DNA from: Streptosporangium carneum
GTDB taxonomy: Bacteria; Actinomycetota; Actinomycetes; Streptosporangiales; Streptosporangiaceae
Direction of reading: 5' to 3'
Length of the DNA: 64,000 nucleotides
Assembly (NCBI RefSeq): GCF_027922005.1
Contig: NZ_BSEV01000006.1
Location: 307,340-371,339 of the forward strand
Under the pieces are notes generated by a model. It was not told the origin of the DNA, did no database searches, and saw only the letters and a program-made list of their open reading frames with translations. Positions 60,540-64,000 of this stretch are shown in pieces. Made by a program: the position numbers and the translations under genes. Position 1 is the first letter of the stretch. Each line of letters starts with the position of its first letter.

Positions 60540-63245
60540 TTACTTCTTCTTGGTCTCGTTCTTGGTCTCGACCGCGCTCTCGTCCACGTCGTCGTCTTCG
60601 CCGTCGAGGTCGCCTTCAAGGGAGTCGTCCAGGATGTCACCGAAGTCAGGCTCGATGAAGGCGGGACCGACGCCGGACTCGACCTTGTCCTCAGCCTTGT
60701 CCTGGGCCTCCTCCTCGAGAAGAAGAGGAGGCTCTTCCTCCGCGAGTTCGCCGATGACGGGCTCCAGCTCGTCGAGGTCGTCCTCGGCCTCGATCTCCGC
60801 GTCGAGCTCGGCGGCGTCGTCGATGCCCGTGTCGTCGAGGTCCTCTTCGTCTTCGTCGAGGCCCTCTTCGTCGTCCTCGTCGAGAGCGGCCGCCTCTTCG
60901 CCGGCGTCGGACTCGTCGAGGTCGAGGTCCTCGTCGTCTTCGTCGTCCTCTTCGATGTCCTCGATGATCGCGCCGGTCAGCTCCGCGTAACGCTCGGCCG
61001 CGTCGGTCTCGCCTTCCTCGTCGAAGGCCATGGCGCGGCCGAACCACTCGGTGGCGGGCCCCTCGTGACCCGCGTCGGCCAGGGCGTCCGCGTAGGCGAA
61101 GGCCAGCCTGGCCGACCAGGGCTGCGGACGGGTGTCACGCAACTCCGGCAGACGCTGGAGAGTGATCACCGCAGCGTCCTTCTGGTGAAGGTCCCGGCGG
61201 GCACCGGACTCCACGATGGCGAGCTCGATCTTGCCCACCCGGTCGAGACGTTCGGCCTCCTTGGAGCGGACCAGGTCCAGAGCGCGTTCGGGACGGCCGA
61301 GACCACGCTCGCAGTCCGCCATGATCGGCAGGAAGGAGTCGGAGCCGGTCATGCGACGGGCCGCACGCAGGTCGCTGAGCGCCTCGGCGAAGTGGCCCGC
61401 CCGGTAGGCGGCGATACCGACGGCCTCGCGAATCACCCCGATCCGAGCGGCGAAACGACGTGCGACCTTGGTGTGCTCGTAGGCCTGCTCGGCATCGTCC
61501 TCACTGAGGGCCCGCTCGGCGGCCACGAGATGACGGGAGATCAGGTCCGCGAGGTCGAGCGGGAGAGAACGCAGCTCCTCCCTGACCTCCTTGTCGAGTT
61601 CCTCGGCGGTGATGTCGGGAGCGAGCGGGGGCAGTTCCTCGCGCTGCCGGGTCGGAGCCTCATCGCGGTCGTTGGCGCCGTCGTTCCTGCTGTAGCGGGT
61701 ACGGGAACCCTCGCCCTCGCCGCGGAACGCGCCGTCTCGGTCTCCGAAAGGCCGTTCGCCACGGTCGTCTCGGCTGTAGGAGGGACGCCGGTCGCTGTCG
61801 CGGTCACCGTACGAGGGACGGTCACCACCGCGGTTGTCGCGGTAGCCACCACCGGGACGGTCGTCGCGGTTGTAGGAAGGCCTGCCACCGCCGGGACGGT
61901 CGTCACGGTTGAACGGACGACGCTCACCCCGGTCACGCGAACCGTACTGACTACGCGCCTGGTCACGGTCACCGTACGAACGACGCTCACCACCACCGGG
62001 ACGGTCATCCCGACCATACGACGGACGGTCACCACCGCCGGGACGGTCGTCACGGTTGAACGGACGACGCTCACCACCGGAGCGGTCATCCCGGCCGTAG
62101 GACGGACGGTCACCACCGCGGTTGTCGCGGTAGCCGCCGCCCGGACGGTCGTCGCGGTTGTAGGAAGGCCTGCCACCGCCGGGACGGTCGTCGCGGTTGT
62201 AGGAAGGCCTGCCACCGCCGGGACGGTCGTCACGGTTGAACGGACGACGCTCACCCCGGTCACGCGAACCGTACTGACTACGCGCCTGGTCACGGTCACC
62301 GTACGAACGACGCTCACCACCACCGGGACGGTCATCACGGTTGAACGGACGACGCTCACCACCGGAGCGGTCATCCCGGCCGTAGGACGGACGGTCACCA
62401 CCGCGGTTGTCGCGGTAGCCGCCGCCCGGACGGTCGTCGCGGTTGTAGGAAGGCCTGCCACCGCCGGGACGGTCGTCACGGTTGAACGGACGACGCTCAC
62501 CCCGGTCACGCGAACCGTACTGACTACGCGCCTGGTCACGGTCACCGTACGAACGACGCTCACCACCACCGGGACGGTCATCCCGACCATACGACGGACG
62601 GTCACCACCACGGTTGTCGCGGTCACCGTAGGGACGACGCTCACCGCCACGGTTGTCGCGGTAGCCACCACCGGGACGGTCGTCGCGGTTGTAGGAGGGC
62701 CTGCCACCGCCGGGACGGTCATCACGGTTGAACGGACGACGCTCACCACCGGAGCGGTCATCCCGGCCGTACGAGGGACGGTCACCACCGCGGTTGTCGC
62801 GGTAGCCGCCGCCCGGACGGTCGTCGCGGTTGTAGGAAGGCCTGCCACCGCCAGGACGCTCACCCCGGTCACGCGAACCGTACTGACTACGCGCCTGGTC
62901 ACGGTCACCGTACGAACGACGCTCACCACCACCGGGACGGTCATCCCGACCATACGACGGACGGTCACCACCACGGTTGTCGCGGTCACCGTAGGAACGA
63001 CCCTCACCACCACGGTTGTCGCGGTAACCGCCGCCCGGCCGGTCACCTCGATCGCGGGAACCGTATGAACCCCCCGAACGCCCTTCTCGGCGCTCGCCGT
63101 ATCGAGGACCGTCCCCCGGACGTCCCCTGTCGCCACCCGCGCGATCGCCGCGGTAGCCTCCCTGACCGCCAGATCCGCGGTTCTCGCCTTCTTCGCGCCG
63201 GCCCGCGCCGTCACGCCCGTTGTCACTGTTCACTTCTGGTTCCAT
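60540..63245 (-). CDS. TPR-like protein with a 530-residue Arg/Gly/Tyr-rich disordered N-terminus and acidic tail
   Basis: 901 residues in three parts. Residues 1-535 are almost only R, G, D, Y, S, P and N in repeats (SYGRDDRPGGG, YRDNRGG, RRPFNRDDRPGGG, and four copies of SYGDRDQARSQYGSRDRGER), like eukaryotic RGG/YG RNA-binding regions. Residues 536-745 are helical and TPR-like (LISRHLVAAERALSEDDAEQ, FAEALSDLRAARRMTG, WSARLAFAYADALADAGHEG); this is the part I recall from other actinobacteria. The rest is a strongly acidic tail. RNA binding or condensate formation is inference. It is the first protein gene downstream of an rRNA operon, on the same strand. Confidence 0.85.
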   Translation of the reverse strand: MEPEVNSDNGRDGAGRREEGENRGSGGQGGYRGDRAGGDRGRPGDGPRYGERREGRSGGSYGSRDRGDRPGGGYRDNRGGEGRSYGDRDNRGGDRPSYGRDDRPGGGERRSYGDRDQARSQYGSRDRGERPGGGRPSYNRDDRPGGGYRDNRGGDRPSYGRDDRSGGERRPFNRDDRPGGGRPSYNRDDRPGGGYRDNRGGERRPYGDRDNRGGDRPSYGRDDRPGGGERRSYGDRDQARSQYGSRDRGERRPFNRDDRPGGGRPSYNRDDRPGGGYRDNRGGDRPSYGRDDRSGGERRPFNRDDRPGGGERRSYGDRDQARSQYGSRDRGERRPFNRDDRPGGGRPSYNRDDRPGGGRPSYNRDDRPGGGYRDNRGGDRPSYGRDDRSGGERRPFNRDDRPGGGDRPSYGRDDRPGGGERRSYGDRDQARSQYGSRDRGERRPFNRDDRPGGGRPSYNRDDRPGGGYRDNRGGDRPSYGDRDSDRRPSYSRDDRGERPFGDRDGAFRGEGEGSRTRYSRNDGANDRDEAPTRQREELPPLAPDITAEELDKEVREELRSLPLDLADLISRHLVAAERALSEDDAEQAYEHTKVARRFAARIGVIREAVGIAAYRAGHFAEALSDLRAARRMTGSDSFLPIMADCERGLGRPERALDLVRSKEAERLDRVGKIELAIVESGARRDLHQKDAAVITLQRLPELRDTRPQPWSARLAFAYADALADAGHEGPATEWFGRAMAFDEEGETDAAERYAELTGAIIEDIEEDDEDDEDLDLDESDAGEEAAALDEDDEEGLDEDEEDLDDTGIDDAAELDAEIEAEDDLDELEPVIGELAEEEPPLLLEEEAQDKAEDKVESGVGPAFIEPDFGDILDDSLEGDLDGEDDDVDESAVETKNETKKK
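61740..63180 (-). repeat. Higher-order tandem repeats in the disordered-region coding DNA
   Basis: Blocks of 24-36 bp (for GGGRPSYNRDDRP, GGYRDNRGGDRPSYGRDDR and similar) are combined into near-identical modules of roughly 180-300 bp. The module containing the QARSQYGSRDRGER codons occurs four times. Nucleotide identity between modules is close to complete, so they were duplicated or homogenised recently. Confidence 0.9.
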
Positions 63246-63441
63246 TCGTTTTGCTCACTCGGCGAGCGCGCCCCGTCTTCCAAGCGGAAGGGACGATTCG
63301 CTGTGCGGGCGGTCTCTGGCCGCGGGATGCGCCCCGTTCGCTATCGCTGCCCCGCCCTATCGTGGTCTGGCGCGACGAAGGCCACCCTCGGTGGGGCGGC
63401 CCGGCCCCTCCAGCCTAGCAAGCCGCTCAAAGTCCGTACGC

Positions 63442-63470
63442 CTTATGCCATTGCGTCTGTAAACGATCAA
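63442..63470 (-). promoter_or_regulatory. Possible vegetative promoter for the 901-residue protein
   Basis: On the minus strand TTGATC, 17 bases, CATAAG. It lies about 200 bp upstream of the ATG at 63245. The rest of the 63246-63586 gap holds nothing recognisable. Confidence 0.35.
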
Positions 63471-63586
63471 CTACAACTCTCTCCGAAGATCCCTGCCCGC
63501 CCCTCAGCTGGCCTCCTCGCACGAAAAGCATCCTCACGAGCACCACCAGGCTGAGTTTTCACAGGAAAAGTCCCGGAAACGCAAAG

Positions 63587-63616
63587 AAGGGCCACCCCGA
63601 ACGGGGTGACCCTCCT
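63587..63616 (-). terminator. Terminator of the rRNA operon
   Basis: On the minus strand AGGGTCACCCCG-TT-CGGGGTGGCCCT folds with a single mismatch and is followed by TCTTTGCG, ten bases past the 5S gene. Confidence 0.8.
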
Positions 63617-63625
63617 TGAAAGATT

Positions 63626-63744
63626 GTCCGGCGGCGACCTACTCTCCCACACCGTCCCCGGTGCAGTACCATCGGCGCTGAAGAGCTTAACTTCCGGGTT
63701 CGGAATGTAACCGGGTGTTTCCCCTTCGCCATAACCGCCGTAAC
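63626..63744 (-). rRNA. rrf: 5S ribosomal RNA
   Basis: The minus strand reads GTTACGGCGGTTATGGCGAA at the 5' end, contains the conserved ACATTCCGAACCCGGAAGTT and GCGCCGATGGTACTGCA, and ends with GAGAGTAGGTCGCCGCCGGA. The length, about 119, fits an actinobacterial 5S. Ends are accurate to a few bases. About 177 bp of spacer separates it from the 23S gene. Confidence 0.95.
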
Positions 63745-63921
63745 ACTATGAAACTGTCAAACACGCAGCCGCACCACGGCCGTGCTTGTTGTTTCAGAAT
63801 TGCCTAGTGGACGCGAGCACACACTCACACAGCTCGCAGGACCCTCCCGCGCAGCTCCACACCCAGCCAGGATGCAAAGCGCTGCAGGGAAAAAATCCCA
63901 CAACCAGCAGGAGTTGCTTTA

Positions 63922-64000
63922 TGGTCAAGTCCTCGGCCTATTAGTACCGGTCAGCTCCACACATTACTGCGCTTCCACCTCCGGCCTATCAACCCGGTCG
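63922..64000 (-). rRNA. rrl: 3' end of 23S ribosomal RNA (partial)
   Basis: The minus strand ends with GTGTGGAGCTGACCGGTACT followed by AATAGGCCGAGGACTTGACC, the conserved 3' end of actinobacterial 23S rRNA. The gene continues beyond the right edge of the window. Confidence 0.95.

Noticed and set aside
61065..63068. Plus-strand frame rich in TTVVAV-type repeats opposite the disordered-region gene
   Set aside because: It is the complement of the RGG-type repeats. The minus strand ends in a conserved TPR-like domain and an acidic tail, which this frame lacks.
61740..63180. Repeats resembling a CRISPR array
   Set aside because: Units are contiguous and coding, vary in length, and have no unique spacers or cas genes nearby.

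Overview
The window is high-GC actinobacterial DNA, most like a member of the Streptosporangiales (Streptosporangiaceae type). Markers for this are OpcA next to Zwf, RbpA, WhiA, MctB/SteA, a mycothiol-dependent maleylpyruvate isomerase-like protein, PafBC-type DNA-damage promoters and an ECF41 sigma factor. The family level is an inference.

Layout. 1-3.8 kb: oxidative pentose-phosphate genes (end of a probable pgi, then zwf, opcA, pgl). 3.8-24.7 kb is an accessory block: a drug exporter with a cupin-XRE regulator, a probable aminodeoxyfutalosine deaminase, a stand-alone Clp-N protein, an ACT-GNAT protein, an FAD oxidoreductase with an amidohydrolase, an intergenic repeat array, a divergent XRE-TPR / GHKL-ATPase pair, a SWIM zinc-finger + 1070-residue partner operon, two decayed transposases, a methyltransferase, a MurG paralogue and an SDR/TetR pair. 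24.8-28.7 kb: rbpA, secG, tpiA, pgk, gap. 29-31 kb: an ECF41 sigma factor and a divergent flavodoxin-type oxidoreductase, each with its own matching promoter, and with diverged inverted copies of a 57-bp repeat on either side. 31-41.9 kb: whiA-yvcK-rapZ-uvrC, two Rieske lipoproteins, uvrA, and a maleylpyruvate isomerase-like/metallo-beta-lactamase pair. 41.9-54.9 kb: pssA/psd, terC under a probable Mn2+ riboswitch, and a long minus-strand gene string (glycosyltransferase, murJ, MraY/WecA-like, mctB, steA, recN, nadK, tlyA). 55-63.2 kb: SCP2, HAD phosphatase, TPR, DUF1015, SSB-like and metallo-beta-lactamase genes and a 901-residue protein with a huge Arg/Gly/Tyr-rich disordered region. The right edge holds the 5S gene and the 3' end of a 23S gene, both on the minus strand.

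How parts connect. Three sites fit the RecA-NDp/PafBC promoter pattern (TTGTCRGTG-N8-TANNNT). The match is perfect in front of the SWIM/DUF6493-like pair and close in front of uvrC and uvrA. This suggests that the uncharacterised SWIM pair belongs to the mitomycin/DNA-damage regulon, and its predicted transcript is leaderless. It is the best candidate here for an undescribed system. A second theme is expansion of short tandem repeats: Pro/Gly-rich inserts in UvrC and the DUF1015 protein, the disordered region of the 901-residue protein, and non-coding arrays at 12.4 and 36.2 kb.

Family assignments and promoter consensus sequences come from memory; no database search was run.
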